Shown: positions 40,470 to 41,103 of the stretch, piece by piece
Layout of the letters: each line of letters opens with the position of its first letter
Position numbering within the stretch: the stretch's first letter is position 1
Assembly (NCBI GenBank): GCA_050246595.1
Contig: JBFWVT010000043.1
Span: 1-41,103, forward strand
Source: DATARH01 sp050246595
GTDB lineage: Bacteria > Pseudomonadota > Alphaproteobacteria > ATCC43930 > CGMCC-115725
Reading direction: 5' to 3'
DNA length: 41,103 nucleotides
Position numbers and translations under genes: made by a program
The notes under the pieces: generated by a model
Told to the model about the DNA's origin: nothing
What the model saw: only the letters and a program-made list of their open reading frames with translations
Databases searched by the model: none

Positions 40470-40981
40470 TGGCTCAGGAGCTAATGCCGACTGGACAGCC
40501 CGCTGCTGCCGCGATCCACGGTAGCATTATCGTCCCGGCAGCAATCGCCAGCGCCGGCGACCATGCCGCCCGCCGCTTCCTCGAATTCTTCGCCGCGACG
40601 ATCCGCAATCGAAACACGCGCATGGCCTATTACCGGGCCTGCTGCTCGTTCTTCGCCTGGCTCGAACAGCACGGCGTCACCGAGCTGGTCGACATCGAGC
40701 CGCTGCATGTCGCGGCCTATGTCGAGGCGCTGCAGGACACCGCCGCCAAGCCGACCGTCAAGCAGCACCTCGCCGCCGTGCGCATGCTGTTCGACTGGCT
40801 GGTCGTCGGCCAGGTGATCGCGGTCAACCCGGCCCATGCGGTGCGCGGACCCAAGCACGTCGTGCGCCGCGGCAAGACCCCCGTGCTGATCGAGGAACAG
40901 GCGCGCCGTCTGATCGAGAGCATCGACATCTCGACGCTGGTCAGTCTGCGCGACCGGGCGCTGATCAGCGTCATGACTTAG
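40469..40981 (+). pseudogene. Tyrosine recombinase, truncated by IS5-type insertion
   Basis: 170 codons remain. They match the core-binding domain of the intact recombinase at 32663 (RNRNTRMAYYRACCSFFAWL; TVKQHLAAVRMLFDWLVVGQ; AVRGPKHVVRRGKTPVL) and stop at SLRDRALISVM, just before the catalytic arginine. All catalytic residues are lost. The frame ends at a TAG that lies at the IS junction (about 40976). It could still bind sites and interfere with the intact enzyme. Confidence 0.88.
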
Positions 40982-41103
40982 AATGCCTAACAAAACCGGG
41001 AACGAGGGTGCGAGCGGGCTGTTGTGGGCGGCATGGCCAAGCCTCTCCTGTCCGATGAGTTGTGGAACCTGATCGAACCGCTGCTGCCGCCGGAGCGGCC
41101 GAA
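40977..41103 (+). mobile_element. Left end of an IS5-family element (runs off the window)
   Basis: Begins at or just after TTAG (about 40978-40981), which fits the YTAR-type target duplication of several IS5 groups, continues through AATGCCTAACAAAACC and leads into a transposase start at 41033. It interrupts the recombinase gene. Exact terminal repeat not confirmed because the other end is outside. Confidence 0.6.
41033..41103 (+). CDS. IS5-family transposase, N-terminal 23 codons
   Basis: From ATG 41033: AKPLLSDELWNLIEPLLPPE is the N-terminal signature of IS5-family transposases (LSDELW..IEPLLPP). The DDE domain is beyond the window end. Confidence 0.85.
   Translation, partial: MAKPLLSDELWNLIEPLLPPERP

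Overview
High-GC DNA whose gene content (ChrR-type anti-sigma factor, DUF6481 gene next to a double cold-shock protein gene, astaxanthin-type crt cluster, ParB/strawberry-notch block typical of plasmids and integrative elements) points to an alphaproteobacterium. There is no rRNA, tRNA or CRISPR array. At least five transposase or IS remnants, a resolvase and two related tyrosine recombinases mark the window as accessory DNA (plasmid or genomic island). The genus cannot be fixed from the sequence.

Layout. 1-3021: tip of an SDR gene, then an operon of an ABM-domain protein, a cobalamin-binding protein with the W-x9-EH cap motif of CarH-type photoreceptors, and a histidine kinase. 3022-4850: an IS110-family element. 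4808-11193: plasmid-type block (ParB-like protein, two small proteins, methylase/helicase of the strawberry-notch type) whose genes have similar structured leaders. Its 3' end is cut off by a segment with a repeat array and a serine resolvase (11126-12118), followed by the tail of another helicase. 12461-15152 (minus): a histidine kinase / KaiC-like ATPase / receiver operon with 4-bp overlaps. 15557-18544 (minus): small stress-type genes including a double cold-shock protein. 18857-19981: an alpha/beta hydrolase fused in frame to the tail of an IS3 transposase. 20084-27202: complete crtE-Z-W (plus) facing crtX-Y-I-B (minus), sufficient for astaxanthin and its glucosides. 27472-28458: a decayed IS6-type element next to a fragment of a second one. 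28460-31473: tandem GH1 beta-glucosidase genes, each with one in-frame TAG at a different place. 31761-39928: a segment bounded by two half-degenerate copies of a 24-bp palindromic site with a third copy inside. It carries a PIN/RHH toxin-antitoxin pair, a tyrosine recombinase, a PAS-PAS hybrid kinase, an ECF sigma factor with two ChrR-like anti-sigma genes, and a CIRCE-controlled small ORF plus two Hsp20 genes. 39939-41103: two small genes and a second recombinase truncated by an IS5-type insertion.

How it fits together (inference). Several modules point to light and oxidative stress: a possible B12 light sensor with a kinase, a KaiC-type signalling operon, photoprotective ketocarotenoids, a ChrR-like sigma/anti-sigma system of the kind used against singlet oxygen, and small heat-shock proteins. 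The most novel items are the 24-bp recombination-site family linked to the paired recombinases, the shared structured leaders of the ParB/helicase block, and the B12 sensor/kinase operon.
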